The notes under the pieces are model-generated. The model was not told the DNA's origin. It saw only the letters and a list, made by a program, of their open reading frames with translations, and ran no database searches. Below, piece after piece: positions 10,109-21,168 of a stretch of DNA of 64,000 nucleotides (position 1 is its first letter; every line of letters begins with the position of its first letter). The translations under genes were made by a program, and so were the position numbers. Where the stretch lies: the NCBI GenBank assembly GCA_021799355.1, contig JAJZAQ010000001.1, positions 62,001 through 126,000 on the forward strand. The letters run 5' to 3'. The DNA comes from Pseudomonadota bacterium. GTDB lineage: Bacteria > Pseudomonadota > Gammaproteobacteria > Burkholderiales > Burkholderiaceae_C.

Positions 10109-10196
10109 GGAAGCGTGGCAGAGTGGTCGATTGCACCGGTCTTGAAAACCGGCAACGGGCAACCGTTCGTGAGTTCGAATCTCACCGCTTCCGCCA
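10109..10196 (+). tRNA. serT: tRNA-Ser (anticodon UGA)
   Basis: An 88-base cloverleaf starts GGAAGCG and pairs with CGCTTCC before the discriminator G and an encoded CCA. The anticodon arm CCGGT-CTTGAAA-ACCGG gives anticodon TGA, reading UCA/UCG. The long variable arm with the ACGGGCAACCGT stem is typical of a class II serine tRNA. The T-arm has GTGAG-TTCGAAT-CTCAC. A TAGAAT at 10080-10085 may be its -10 element. A tRNA gene in front of rimP resembles the metY-rimP order in E. coli. Confidence 0.97.
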
Positions 10197-10211
10197 AAAA
10201 ATTTGGCTTTT
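10193..10211 (+). terminator. Intrinsic terminator overlapping the tRNA-Ser 3' end
   Basis: A hairpin GCCAAA / TTTGGC with an AAA loop is followed by TTTT. Its 5' arm begins with the last bases of the tRNA (GCCA), so the CCA end is part of the terminator stem. The stem is short, so strength is uncertain. Confidence 0.6.
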
Positions 10212-10333
10212 GGGAATTTTCTGGTTTTATCAAACAACCCCCTCGGCACCGTTGCTGTCTTGTCCGGGGCGGGAGAGGATCATGGCCTATGGCGGGCGGG
10301 GCCATGCTCGGTACAGTCAACCCGTGTGAATGG

Positions 10334-10363
10334 TTGCGGCAAGGGGGAGTAGGCCGCTATAAT
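10334..10363 (+). promoter_or_regulatory. Sigma-70 promoter for the rimP-nusA-infB operon
   Basis: A perfect TATAAT -10 hexamer at 10358-10363 lies 18 bases after a TTGCGG -35 element at 10334-10339. Start of transcription would be near 10370, giving a leader of about 245 bases before rimP. Between 10212 and 10613 no protein gene is visible; the region holds this promoter and the leader hairpin. Confidence 0.65.
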
Positions 10364-10539
10364 TTAATTTTTGACCGACAGCAAGTGGCGGCTAGGTGGA
10401 AGGAGCGCTTGAGCGGCTTTGCTGGCATGGCTTGTGACAGGCAAGCGACACGGGGCGGGATGGAGTCGTCTGTGGGCCGGCGGTCGGGCCAGTCATGCAA
10501 CACAACAAGGTGCCGGGCGTTTGGCCTGGCGCAACAACG

Positions 10540-10566
10540 TGGGCGACTTCATCGCCCATTTTTTTT
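10540..10566 (+). terminator. Leader terminator/attenuator before rimP
   Basis: A 7-bp stem TGGGCGA / TCGCCCA with a CTTCA loop (10540-10558) runs straight into eight T residues (10559-10566). It is a canonical Rho-independent terminator lying between the promoter and the rimP start, with no gene ending before it. That position is what an attenuator would occupy. Known rimP leaders in other proteobacteria also contain premature terminators. Whether readthrough is regulated is inference. Confidence 0.7.
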
Positions 10567-10613
10567 GCTCGCAGCGAAAACGTGCTGCGCCAATTGAGGG
10601 ATGTGAACGCGCG

Positions 10614-11198
10614 ATGCGCACAGATGCGGTGGAAGCGGCGGTGGCCGCGCTGGGGCTGGAACTCGTGGAGGTGGAGCACCTGCCACGCGGGCTGCTGCGC
10701 GTGACCATCGACCATGCCGATGGCGCGCCGGTGACGGTCGACGACTGTGAGCGCGTGACGCGGCAGCTGCAATACGTCTTCGAGGTCGAGGCGGTCGATT
10801 ACGACCGGCTGGAGGTCTCGTCACCGGGTTTGGACCGGCTGCTGCGCAAACCCGAGGATTTCGTGCGTTTCGCCGGCATGGAAGTCGATGTGACCCTGCG
10901 CCTGCCGTTTCAGGGGCGGAAAAAATACCGTGGCGTGCTGCAACCCCGCAGCGAAGGCGAGGCGCAGGACCGCTTTTCCGTGCTGCTGACGCCTGCCTCT
11001 GCGGCGGTGGCTGACCGCCGCGGGGGGCGCAAGGCGGCTGCGGCCAGGCGGGTGCAGCCGGCGGCGAAAGCAGTGGCGGCTGTGCCGGGTGGGCAGTCCG
11101 GCGGTGAGGCGGTCGAGTCGGTATTGAATGTCAGTCTGGCCGAAGTCCGTGAGGTGCGGCTGGTGCCAGTGGTCGATTTTGGGAGTGGTCGAAAATGA
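10614..11198 (+). CDS. rimP: Ribosome maturation factor RimP
   Basis: The 194-residue protein is needed for 30S subunit maturation. The conserved [21 protein letters not shown] segment (residues about 68-88) and the Sm-like C-terminal domain are present. An unusual insertion of about 45 residues, rich in Ala, Arg and Gly ([29 protein letters not shown]), sits inside the C-terminal domain and makes the protein longer than the usual 150. The ATG at 10614 starts at the conserved N-terminus. The stop overlaps the nusA start (ATGA). Confidence 0.93.
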   Translation: MRTDAVEAAVAALGLELVEVEHLPRGLLRVTIDHADGAPVTVDDCERVTRQLQYVFEVEAVDYDRLEVSSPGLDRLLRKPEDFVRFAGMEVDVTLRLPFQGRKKYRGVLQPRSEGEAQDRFSVLLTPASAAVADRRGGRKAAAARRVQPAAKAVAAVPGGQSGGEAVESVLNVSLAEVREVRLVPVVDFGSGRK

Positions 11199-12673
11199 GT
11201 CGCGAGATTTTGATGCTGGTGGACGCGCTGGCGCGTGAAAAGAACGTCGATCGCGACGTGGTGTTCGGCGCCGTCGAGGCCGCGCTGGCGTCGGCGACCA
11301 AGCGTCTGTACGAGGGCGAGGCCGATGTGCGTGTGCAAATCGACCGCGAAACCGGCGAGTACGAGAGTTTCCGCCGCTGGCATGTGGTTCCCGACGAGGC
11401 CGGGCTGCAGCAGCCCGACAGCGAGATCCTGCTGTTCGAGGCGCGTGAGCAGATTCCGGACATCGAGGTGGGCGACTACATCGAGGAGCCGATCGAGAGC
11501 ATTGCCTTTGGCCGCATCGGTGCGCAGGCGGCCAAGCAGGTGATCCTGCAGAAAATCCGCGATGCCGAGCGCGAGCAGATTCTCAACGATTTCCTGGCGC
11601 GCAACGACAAAATTTTCAACGGCACGGTCAAGCGGCTGGACAAGGGCGACGTGATCGTCGAGTCGGGCAAGGTCGATGCCCGGCTGCGCCGCTCGGAAAT
11701 GATCCCGAAGGAAAACCTGCGGGTGGGCGACCGGGTGCGAGCGGTGATCACCAAAGTCGATCGCACGGCGCGTGGCCCGCAGATCGAGATTTCGCGCACC
11801 GCGCCGGAGTTCATGATCGAGCTGTTTCGCATGGAAGTGCCGGAAATCGAGCAGGGGCTGCTGGAAATCAAATCCTGCGCGCGAGAACCCGGCGTGCGCG
11901 CCAAAATCGCCGTGGTGTCGCATGACCGCCGCGTCGATCCGATCGGAACCTGCGTGGGCATTCGCGGCTCGCGCGTGAACGCAGTGACCAACGAGCTCGG
12001 CGGCGAGCGGGTGGACATCGTGTTGTGGTCGGACGATCCGGCGCAGTTCGTCATCGGCGCGCTGGCACCGGCCAATGTGCAGTCCATCGTGGTGGACGAG
12101 GAAAAACATGCCATGGACGTTGCCGTGGACGAGGAAAACCTGGCGCTGGCCATCGGTCGCACCGGGCAGAACGTGCGGCTGGCGTCGGAGCTCACCGGCT
12201 GGCAGATCAACATTCTCAGCGCAGAAGAATCGGTGGCGCGGAGCAACCAGGAAATGGAAGCCATGCGTCGCCTGTTCGTCGACAAGCTCGATGTCGATCA
12301 GGAAGTCGCCGACATTCTGATTGCCGAAGGGTTTACCAGCCTCGAAGAGCTGGCTTACGTGCCGATCAACGAAATGCTCGAAATCGAGGCGTTCGACGAG
12401 GACACGGTCAACGAACTGCGCGAGCGGGCGCGCAATGCGCTGCTCACGCAGGAGCTGGCGCGCGAGCAGAAGCTCGAAGAAGTCGACCCGGCACTCAAAT
12501 CGCTCGAAGGGCTGAGCACCGAGGAGCTGGGGCTGCTGGCGGAGGCCGGTGTGCTCAAACTCGACGATCTGGCCGACCTGGCCACCGACGAACTCGCCGC
12601 CATTCTTCACACTGACGACGCGCGTGCAGCCGATTTGATTTTGAAAGCCCGCGCGCACTGGTTCAACGCCTGA
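11195..12673 (+). CDS. nusA: Transcription termination/antitermination factor NusA
   Basis: The 492-residue protein shows the complete NusA order. The N-terminal RNA polymerase-binding domain ([17 protein letters not shown]) comes first, followed by an S1 domain ([17 protein letters not shown]). Two KH domains with [20 protein letters not shown] follow, then two C-terminal acidic repeats (from about residue 360). NusA binds RNA polymerase and influences pausing, termination and rRNA antitermination. In E. coli it feeds back on its own operon, which is relevant to the attenuator-like leader in front of rimP. Confidence 0.97.
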   Translation: MSREILMLVDALAREKNVDRDVVFGAVEAALASATKRLYEGEADVRVQIDRETGEYESFRRWHVVPDEAGLQQPDSEILLFEAREQIPDIEVGDYIEEPIESIAFGRIGAQAAKQVILQKIRDAEREQILNDFLARNDKIFNGTVKRLDKGDVIVESGKVDARLRRSEMIPKENLRVGDRVRAVITKVDRTARGPQIEISRTAPEFMIELFRMEVPEIEQGLLEIKSCAREPGVRAKIAVVSHDRRVDPIGTCVGIRGSRVNAVTNELGGERVDIVLWSDDPAQFVIGALAPANVQSIVVDEEKHAMDVAVDEENLALAIGRTGQNVRLASELTGWQINILSAEESVARSNQEMEAMRRLFVDKLDVDQEVADILIAEGFTSLEELAYVPINEMLEIEAFDEDTVNELRERARNALLTQELAREQKLEEVDPALKSLEGLSTEELGLLAEAGVLKLDDLADLATDELAAILHTDDARAADLILKARAHWFNA

Positions 12674-12741
12674 CGCCAGCGCGTCGCGCAGGTGTTTCAT
12701 CCGCCGTCACCCGTTTCAAGCCGTACTAGGACACACCATCA

Positions 12742-15660
12742 ATGGCCAGTCATACCGTCGCACAACTCGCAGCTGAACTCGGCAAACCCCTGAGCTTGTT
12801 GCAGGAGCAATTGCAGCAGGCAGGGGTCGGGCCGCGTGCTGCGGACGATGTCATCAGCGAGGGCGACAAAGCCCGGCTGCTCGAATACCTGCGCGCGGTG
12901 CACGGCGGCGGCACGGGCGGCGAGCGCAAAAAAATCACCCTGACGCGCAAGCAGACCAGCGAGATCAAACAAGCCGACGCCACCGGCAAAGCGCGCACCA
13001 TCCACGTCGAAGTGCGGAAAAAACGGGTGTTCGTCAAGCGCGATGAGGCTTTGCCGCCAGCGGAGACGCACCCGCCGGCCAGCGCTGGCGAAGCGGTGAT
13101 CGACCAGGCCGAACTGCGTCGCCGCGAGGCCGAGGCGCAGCGCCAGGCCGATCTGCTGGCGCGGCAGGCCGAGGAACTCGCTGCGCAGCGTGCTGCCGAG
13201 CAGGAACGGCGCGCAGCGCAGGAATTGCGTGAGCGTCAGGCGCGCGAGCAAGCCGAGCGCGAAGCCCAGGCCGCGCGTGAGGCGCAGGCGCGTGCTGCGG
13301 CGGCAGCAGCGGCGACCGTGACCGCGCCGGCGGCCTCCGCTCCGGCCCAGGCCGAGCAGTCCGCGCGGCAACAGGCCAGCGCGGCCGCGGAGGCGGCCAA
13401 GGCGCAGGCCGAGCAAGCCGAAGCGCAGGCACGTGCTGCGGCGCAGAAAAAGCAGGATGAAGAGGAGGCGGCCAAGCTCGCGCTGATCCAGAAACGGCGC
13501 AGCGCCGCAGAAGCCGAGGCGGCGGCCATCCGCGACATGATGGCGCGTCCGCGCACCGTGCTGCGTGCTGACAAGCCCGCGGCCAAGACCGCGGAGTCGG
13601 CTGCGGCCAGCGGCAGTATCAAAGGCACCATCCACAAACCCGCGGCGGCGGCCGCCAAACCGGCGGCCACAGGTGCTGCCACGGCGACCACGGCGAAAAA
13701 GGACGACAAACAGATCAAGTCGGAAAAGCTGTCCTCGTCCTGGGCGGACGATGCGGCAAAAAAACGCGGCGCGACACTCAAGCCGCGAGGCAACCCGACG
13801 GGCAGCGCCGGAGGATGGCGCGGGCCGAAGGTGGCCGCCGGGCGGCGTGGCGGCAAGAACGAGCGCAGCGAGCAGCAGGCGCCTGCTGCTCCGGCGGAAA
13901 TGATCGTGCGCGAGGTGCACGTGCCCGAAACCATCACCGTCGCCGAGCTCGCGCACAAAATGTCGATCAAGGCCGCCGAAGTGATCAAAAGCCTGATGAA
14001 ACTCGGGCAGATGGTCACGATCAACCAGGTGCTCGATCAGGAAACGGCAATGATCGTGGTCGAGGAACTCGGCCACAAGGCCATCGCTGCCAAGCTCGAC
14101 GACCCGGAGAACTTTCTCGAAGAAGGCGGGCAGGCGCAGACCGACGCCGAGCTGCTGCCGCGCGCACCGGTGGTCACGGTCATGGGCCACGTCGACCACG
14201 GCAAGACCTCGCTGCTGGACTACATCCGCCGCGCCAAGGTGGCCGCCGGCGAGGCCGGCGGCATCACCCAGCACATCGGCGCCTACCACGTCGAAACCCC
14301 GCGCGGCATCATCACCTTCCTCGACACCCCAGGCCACGAGGCGTTCACCGCGATGCGCGCGCGCGGCGCCAAGGCCACGGACATCGTCGTGCTGGTGGTG
14401 GCCGCCGACGACGGCGTGATGCCGCAGACCAAGGAGGCCATCGCCCACGCCAAGGCCGCGGGGGTGCCCATCGTCGTCGCGCTGAACAAGATCGACAAAC
14501 CCGACGCCAACCCCGACCGGGTGACGCAGGAACTGGTCGCCGAAGGCGTGGTGCCCGAGGCGTACGGTGGGGATTCACCGTTCGTGCCGGTCTCGGCCAA
14601 GACCGGGCAAGGGGTGGACGAACTGCTGGAAAACATTCTGCTGCAAGCCGAGGTGCTCGAACTCAAGGCGCCGGTGGATGCGCCGGCGAAGGGGCTGATC
14701 ATCGAAAGCCGGCTCGACAAGGGCCGCGGCCCGGTGGCCACGGTGCTGGTGCAGTCGGGCACCTTGAAACGCGGCGACGTGGTGCTGGCCGGTGCGTCGT
14801 ATGGCCGGGTGCGGGCGATGCTCGACGAGTTGGGCAAAAACGTGTCCGAGGCCGGGCCGTCGATTCCGGTGGAAATCCAGGGTCTGACCGAGGTGCCGTC
14901 CGCGGGTGAAGAAATCCTCGTGCTGCACGACGAGCGCAAGGCGCGCGAAATCGCCCTGTTCCGTCAGGGCAAGTACCGCGACGTCAAGCTGGCCAAGCAG
15001 CAGGCAGCGAAGCTGGAAAACATGTTCGAGCAGATGGACGAGGGTGCGAAGACGCTGCCGCTGATCATCAAGGCCGACGTGCAGGGCTCGCAGGAAGCGC
15101 TGATCCATGCGCTGACCAAGCTGTCGACCAACGAGATCAAGGTGCAGATCGTGCACGCCGCAGTGGGCGGCATTTCCGAGAGCGACGTCAACCTGGCCAT
15201 CGCCTCCAAGGCCGTGATCATCGGCTTCAACACCCGCGCCGACGCCGGCGCGCGCAAGCTGGCCGAGGCCAACGGCATCGACATCCGCTACTACAACATC
15301 ATTTACGAGGCGGTCGACGAGATCAAGGCGGCGATGTCGGGCATGCTCGCACCGGAGAAAAAAGAGGAAACGCTGGGCCTGGTGGAAATCCGCCAGGTGT
15401 TCCGCATCCCCAAGGTCGGCGCCGTGGCCGGTTGCATGGTGCTGTCCGGCCTGGTGCGGCGCTCGGCGCAGGTGCGGCTGCTGCGCAACAACGTGGTCAT
15501 CCACACCGGCGAGCTGGATTCGCTCAAGCGTTTCAAGGACGATGTGCGCGAAGTCAAGGAAGGGTTCGAGTGCGGCCTGTCGCTGAAAAATTACCAGGAC
15601 ATCCAGGAAGGTGATCAACTCGAAGTGTTCGAGGTCAAGGAAGTGGCGCGCACCCTGTGA
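12742..15660 (+). CDS. infB: Translation initiation factor IF-2
   Basis: The 972-residue protein has the IF2_N helical domain at residues 1-50. A long Ala/Glu/Arg/Gln-rich linker (about residues 110-380) follows, then a second IF2_N motif. The G domain carries [20 protein letters not shown] and NKID. Domains II-IV run to the end. IF-2 brings initiator fMet-tRNA to the 30S subunit. Several in-frame downstream starts could make shorter isoforms, as in E. coli, but none stands out. The linker is strongly repetitive, explaining many long antisense frames here. Confidence 0.97.
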   Translation: MASHTVAQLAAELGKPLSLLQEQLQQAGVGPRAADDVISEGDKARLLEYLRAVHGGGTGGERKKITLTRKQTSEIKQADATGKARTIHVEVRKKRVFVKRDEALPPAETHPPASAGEAVIDQAELRRREAEAQRQADLLARQAEELAAQRAAEQERRAAQELRERQAREQAEREAQAAREAQARAAAAAAATVTAPAASAPAQAEQSARQQASAAAEAAKAQAEQAEAQARAAAQKKQDEEEAAKLALIQKRRSAAEAEAAAIRDMMARPRTVLRADKPAAKTAESAAASGSIKGTIHKPAAAAAKPAATGAATATTAKKDDKQIKSEKLSSSWADDAAKKRGATLKPRGNPTGSAGGWRGPKVAAGRRGGKNERSEQQAPAAPAEMIVREVHVPETITVAELAHKMSIKAAEVIKSLMKLGQMVTINQVLDQETAMIVVEELGHKAIAAKLDDPENFLEEGGQAQTDAELLPRAPVVTVMGHVDHGKTSLLDYIRRAKVAAGEAGGITQHIGAYHVETPRGIITFLDTPGHEAFTAMRARGAKATDIVVLVVAADDGVMPQTKEAIAHAKAAGVPIVVALNKIDKPDANPDRVTQELVAEGVVPEAYGGDSPFVPVSAKTGQGVDELLENILLQAEVLELKAPVDAPAKGLIIESRLDKGRGPVATVLVQSGTLKRGDVVLAGASYGRVRAMLDELGKNVSEAGPSIPVEIQGLTEVPSAGEEILVLHDERKAREIALFRQGKYRDVKLAKQQAAKLENMFEQMDEGAKTLPLIIKADVQGSQEALIHALTKLSTNEIKVQIVHAAVGGISESDVNLAIASKAVIIGFNTRADAGARKLAEANGIDIRYYNIIYEAVDEIKAAMSGMLAPEKKEETLGLVEIRQVFRIPKVGAVAGCMVLSGLVRRSAQVRLLRNNVVIHTGELDSLKRFKDDVREVKEGFECGLSLKNYQDIQEGDQLEVFEVKEVARTL

Positions 15661-15684
15661 GCTGGCGACGCGCCCATCGCCGAC

Positions 15685-16047
15685 ATGAAACGCACTGCCG
15701 TCAATCGCATCCAGCGGATCGCCGACCAAATCCAGCGTGATCTGGCCGAGATGATCCAGCGCGAGCTGCGCAACCCGCAGCTCGGGCTGGTCACGCTCAC
15801 CGACGTGCAGCTCACGCCGGATTACGCCCACGCCAAGGTGTACTTCAGCGTCATCGGGGCGGAGCCGCAAACCGCGCAACAGATCCTCAGCGAAAAGGCC
15901 GGCTATCTGCACAGCCTGCTGTACAAGCGGCTGCAGATCCACACCGTGCCGACGCTGCACTTCGTGTTCGACCCCACGACCGAAAAGGCGGCGGAGATCG
16001 ACGGCCTGATCCGTCAGGCGCTGTCGCACCAGGCCAAAGACGATTGA
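15685..16047 (+). CDS. rbfA: 30S ribosome-binding factor A
   Basis: The 120-residue single KH-like domain protein starts MKRTAVNRIQRIADQIQRDL. It contains DPRLGLVTLTDV-like and AHAKVYFSV strands, and ends with the RQALSHQAKDD tail. RbfA binds the 5' region of 16S rRNA late in 30S assembly and aids cold growth. It starts 24 bases after infB in the conserved infB-rbfA-truB order. Confidence 0.96.
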   Translation: MKRTAVNRIQRIADQIQRDLAEMIQRELRNPQLGLVTLTDVQLTPDYAHAKVYFSVIGAEPQTAQQILSEKAGYLHSLLYKRLQIHTVPTLHFVFDPTTEKAAEIDGLIRQALSHQAKDD

Positions 16048-16077
16048 ACCGCCCGGCGGCGTGCCGGAAGCGCCTGC

Positions 16078-17075
16078 ATGATGAATTCCACCAAAACGCC
16101 CTGGGAGGCGGTCAACGGCGTGCTGCTGCTCGACAAACCGCGTGGCCTGACGTCGCAACAGGCGCTGGCTGCCGTGCGCCGCCGTCTGCGCGCGGCCAAG
16201 GCCGGACATGGCGGCACGCTCGATCCGCTGGCCGACGGGCTGTTGATTCTGTGTTTCGGCGCCGCGACCAAATTTGCCCAGCGCCACCTCGACGCGGACA
16301 AGCGCTACACCGCGGTGTTGCAGCTCGGTGTGCGCACTTCGACCGATGACGCCGAGGGCGAGGTGCTCAGCCGCCAGGCGGTTGACGTCAGCCCCGCCCA
16401 GATCGCTGCGGTTTTGCCGCGGTTCGTCGGCACCGTGATGCAAACGCCGCCGGTCTACAGCGCGCTCAAACGCGACGGCAAGCCGCTGTACGCCTACGCC
16501 CGAGCCGGGCAGCCGATCGACGTAGCTGCGCGCATGGTGCAGATCCACGCCATCGACGTCGTCGGGCTGCAGGACGGCCGGCTGACGTTGGACGTGTTTT
16601 GCGGCAAAGGCACGTACATCCGCGCGCTGGCGCGTGACATCGGTGATGCGCTAGGCTGCGGCGCGCATCTGGCGGCGCTCACGCGCACGGCAAGCGCGGG
16701 CTTTACCCTGCAGCAGGCCATCTCGCTGGAGACGGTGCAGTCGCTGGAGTGCGACGCCTTGCGGCAGCGCCTGCTGCCACCAGATGCGTTGCTGCAGACC
16801 GTGCCACGCTGGGATCTCGACGCGGCGCAAGCCCAACGCTTTTTGCATGGCGGGCGCATTCCTGTTGCCAATGGCGGCAGCGCCGCCTGCCTCGGCGGGG
16901 AACTGCGGGTGTACGGCCCGCTGGCCGCCGGACACACTGCGCAGCTGCTCGGACTGGGGGTTTGCGACGCTGGCGTGCTGGCGCCGCGCCGCCTGCTCAG
17001 CGCAGACGAACTTCCGGCAGTTCCGCCGCCTGCTGCCCATTCCCGCATCGATTCATTTCATCAGGACGCCACATC

Positions 17076-17079
<4 letters not shown>
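16078..17079 (+). CDS. truB: tRNA pseudouridine(55) synthase TruB
   Basis: The 333-residue protein makes pseudouridine 55 in the T-loop of tRNAs. The catalytic Asp is in GHGGTLDPLADGLL. The N-terminal VNGVLLLDKPRGLTSQQAL, KRYTAVLQLG and GKGTYIRALARDIG segments are family signatures. The C-terminal part (about residues 240-300) looks like the PUA-like tail. The stop overlaps the typA start (ATGA). There are two adjacent ATGs, and the first is annotated. Confidence 0.95.
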
Positions 17080-18902
<1,823 letters not shown>

Positions 18903-18920
18903 AACCGTGGTGCAGTGCCG

Positions 18921-19826
18921 ATGAAGGCGTCGCCGCACCCGCGTGCCGTGCTCGCCATGACGGCAGCGACGCTGCTGTGGAGTCTGGCCGGGGTCGTCAC
19001 ACGGCATTTGCACCACCAGGACGGGTTCCAGCTGGTGTTCTGGCGCAGCGGTTTTGCCGCGCTGGGCGTGGCCGGCTGGCTGCTGTGGCGGCAGGGGCCG
19101 GCAGGCCTGGTGCGCGATGTGCTGCAGTCCCCAGTGCTGCTCTGGCTGTCCGCGCTGTTCTGGGCGGTGATGTTCACCGCCTTCATGGTCGCGCTCACCC
19201 TGACCACCGTGGCGCAAACGTTGATCGCCGACAGTCTCAGCCCGCTGCTGGCCGCGGTGATGGGCTGGCTGTTTTTGCGCCAGCCGTTGCCGCTTCGCAC
19301 CTGGGGCGCGATCATTCTGGCGTTGCTGGGCATGGTCTGGATGGCCGGGCAGGGGCTGCTGCAGCCCAACGTCGTACCCAGTCAGACGCTCGGGCTGTTG
19401 GTGGCGCTGGCCGTGCCGCTGAGCGCCGCAGGCAACTGGGTCAGCCTGCGCCGTGCGGGCACGCAGGTGCCGATGCAGGCGGCGGTGCTGATCGGTGCGC
19501 TGCTGTCCATGCTCGCGGTGTCCGGTCTCGCCCGGCCGCTGCAGACCGACGCGCACGACGTGTTCTGGCTGGGGTTTCTCGGTCTGTTTCAGCTTGCCGT
19601 TCCCGGCATGCTGGCCGTGTGGGCGGCGCAGCGCCTGGCGCCGGCCGAAATGGGGCTGCTCGGTTTGCTCGAAGTCGTCTTCGGTATTCTTTGGGCCTGG
19701 ATCGGCGCCGGCGAGCAGCCGGGACGCAACACGCTGCTCGGGGGCGCTCTGGTGCTGCTGGCACTGCTTGGCAACGAGAGCCTGGGCTGGGCGCGGCAAC
19801 GCAGGGGAGGGCAGGTGGATGGTTGA
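18921..19826 (+). CDS. EamA/DMT-family inner-membrane transporter
   Basis: The 301-residue protein is highly hydrophobic with about ten membrane helices in two EamA repeats. The first repeat starts with TLLWSLAGVVTRHL and includes WRSGFAALGV. The second contains LSAAGNWVSLRRAG and ends with PAEMGLLGLLEVVFGILWAWI. DMT exporters move amino acids, metabolites or drugs, and the substrate cannot be told from sequence. A GTG six bases upstream is an alternative start. The last eight bases overlap the next gene (ATGGTTGA), so the pair is probably cotranscribed. Confidence 0.88.
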   Translation: MKASPHPRAVLAMTAATLLWSLAGVVTRHLHHQDGFQLVFWRSGFAALGVAGWLLWRQGPAGLVRDVLQSPVLLWLSALFWAVMFTAFMVALTLTTVAQTLIADSLSPLLAAVMGWLFLRQPLPLRTWGAIILALLGMVWMAGQGLLQPNVVPSQTLGLLVALAVPLSAAGNWVSLRRAGTQVPMQAAVLIGALLSMLAVSGLARPLQTDAHDVFWLGFLGLFQLAVPGMLAVWAAQRLAPAEMGLLGLLEVVFGILWAWIGAGEQPGRNTLLGGALVLLALLGNESLGWARQRRGGQVDG

Positions 19827-20760
19827 GTTTTGTCGGCGGGGTGGATTGGCGGCGCTGCTGTCTGCGGCGCTGCTGGGTGTCACGGCTTGCGGCGGGGGAG
19901 GCGGCAGTACGCCGGCCACGTCCGCATCTTCGACCAGCACGGCCACCGCTGCCCCGGCTTCTCCCGCAGTGCCGCAGCGCACCGCGCCGATGAGCCTGCT
20001 CATCCCCTTGTACGCCTATCCTCTGGTGAGCAGTGGGAGCGGCACAAGCCGCATCACCACGATCAACCCCGCCTGGCAGGCGGTGGCTGCGGGGGCAGCG
20101 GCCGTGCCGACGGTGGCGGTGATCAATCCGAGCAACGGGCCGGTGGCCTGCAGTTCCCCACCATCGGCCACGCTGACCGCGTTCACTCAGGGCATCGCGC
20201 AATTGCATGCGGCGGGCGCCCGGGTGCTCGGTTACGTCCACACCAGCTACGGCCAGCGTGCGCTCGCTTCGGTGCAGCAGGACGTGCAGACTTACGCGCA
20301 GTGTTACGGCGTGGATGGCATCTTTTTTGACGAAGTGGCCGTACAGCCCGGGCAGGCCGGCTATTACGCCGCGGCCGCAGCCGCCGCGCGGTCGGCCATC
20401 GTTCCGCTGCTCGGCCAGACGGCCCTGGTGGTCATCAACCCCGGCGCCTATCCCGATCCATCGATTGCCGCCACGGCAGACGTCACCGTGGTGCACGAAA
20501 GTGCCGACCTCAACCAGCAGCCGGTTCCGGCCAGTCTGGCGGCGTATGCGCCGAGCCGGTTTGCGTATCTGGCTTTCGGCATCGGCTCTCTCGCGCAGGT
20601 GCAGTCTGCCGTGCTGTCCGGGCTGTTCGCCCAGGGCATCGGTTATGTGGACTTGACCGACCAGGGCAGCGCGGGAACCAATCCGTGGGCGAACGTCAGT
20701 TCGGTTTACCCCGATCTGATTCAGGCCGTGCAGGCGCTGAACCAGACGTTACAAAAATAG
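19819..20760 (+). CDS. Spherulation-specific family 4 (Spherulin4) lipoprotein
   Basis: The 313-residue protein begins with a short signal peptide ending in a lipobox (LLGVTAC, Cys24). A GGGGGS stretch and a Ser/Thr/Ala-rich linker of about 30 residues follow, so it should be a lipid-anchored envelope protein. The globular part matches the Spherulin4 (glycoside-hydrolase-like TIM barrel) pattern: LIPLYAYPL, VAVINPSNGP, GYVHTSYGQR, YGVDGIFFDEV and LVVINPG. The Asp-Glu in FFDE would be the catalytic-type acidic pair. Bacterial relatives are linked to exopolysaccharide hydrolysis, but activity here is inferred only. It overlaps the EamA gene by eight bases. Confidence 0.8.
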   Translation: MVEFCRRGGLAALLSAALLGVTACGGGGGSTPATSASSTSTATAAPASPAVPQRTAPMSLLIPLYAYPLVSSGSGTSRITTINPAWQAVAAGAAAVPTVAVINPSNGPVACSSPPSATLTAFTQGIAQLHAAGARVLGYVHTSYGQRALASVQQDVQTYAQCYGVDGIFFDEVAVQPGQAGYYAAAAAAARSAIVPLLGQTALVVINPGAYPDPSIAATADVTVVHESADLNQQPVPASLAAYAPSRFAYLAFGIGSLAQVQSAVLSGLFAQGIGYVDLTDQGSAGTNPWANVSSVYPDLIQAVQALNQTLQK

Positions 20761-20787
20761 CGGGGCCGCGTCATCGGCAGGCCCCGC
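20751..20787 (-). terminator. Terminator after sorB (minus strand), between convergent genes
   Basis: An 8-bp stem GCGGGGCC / GGCCCCGC at 20760-20767 and 20780-20787 is followed on the minus strand by TATTTTTG. The stem begins on the last base of the spherulin-like gene's stop codon. On the plus strand there is no T-tract, so it serves mainly the sorAB transcript. Confidence 0.7.
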
Positions 20788-20795
20788 CGCAAGAC

Positions 20796-21155
20796 TCATT
20801 TCTTGCCTTTGATGCTATCGAGGTAATCGGCAATCACGCTGACCTGGTCGTCCGGGATCGGCGCCTTGAAGGCATTTTTCATTTTGTTCACCTCGACCAG
20901 CCAGGTGGCCTTGGGCAGGTCGGGCTGGTTCATCACCATCCCGGCGGAGTGGCACATCAGGCAGTAGGTATTGGCTGCCTTGGCACCTGCGCTGTCGCCG
21001 GGGAACACCCGGGTGCTCGTCGGCAGCTCGACGGTCTGGGTTTTGAGCGTCAGCGCACTGGCCGACCCCATCGGGATGATCGCCAGGCCGATGACGCCCA
21101 GCGCCAGGCCAAGCAGATGATGACGTTGCGTTTTGCGGTTGCGGAACAGGGTCAT
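20796..21155 (-). CDS. sorB: Sulfite dehydrogenase cytochrome c subunit SorB
   Basis: The 119-residue protein has an N-terminal signal (residues 1 to about 34, ending SASA). A single mono-heme site lies in TYCLMCHSAG (Cys65, Cys68, His69), and a Met in the PDDQ/MKNAF region may serve as sixth ligand. It is the electron acceptor of SorA in the periplasm and passes electrons from sulfite to the respiratory chain. The ATG at 21155 has a GGGAG ribosome-binding site, so the longer upstream frame is not used. It lies 13 bases after sorA. Confidence 0.9.
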   Translation of the reverse strand: MTLFRNRKTQRHHLLGLALGVIGLAIIPMGSASALTLKTQTVELPTSTRVFPGDSAGAKAANTYCLMCHSAGMVMNQPDLPKATWLVEVNKMKNAFKAPIPDDQVSVIADYLDSIKGKK

Positions 21156-21168
21156 GTTGATCTCCCGG

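Noticed and set aside
10910..12700. 596-codon minus-strand open frame opposite nusA
   Set aside because: NusA domains are complete on the plus strand; the antisense product is His/Arg-rich without family features.
12739..14448. 569-codon minus-strand open frame opposite infB
   Set aside because: Infb on the plus strand is unmistakable. The antisense frame is low-complexity Arg/Leu/Gly and arises from high GC and the repetitive IF-2 linker.
14575..16548. 657-codon minus-strand open frame across infB, rbfA and truB
   Set aside because: Crosses three verified genes and intergenic DNA; no start signal or domain.
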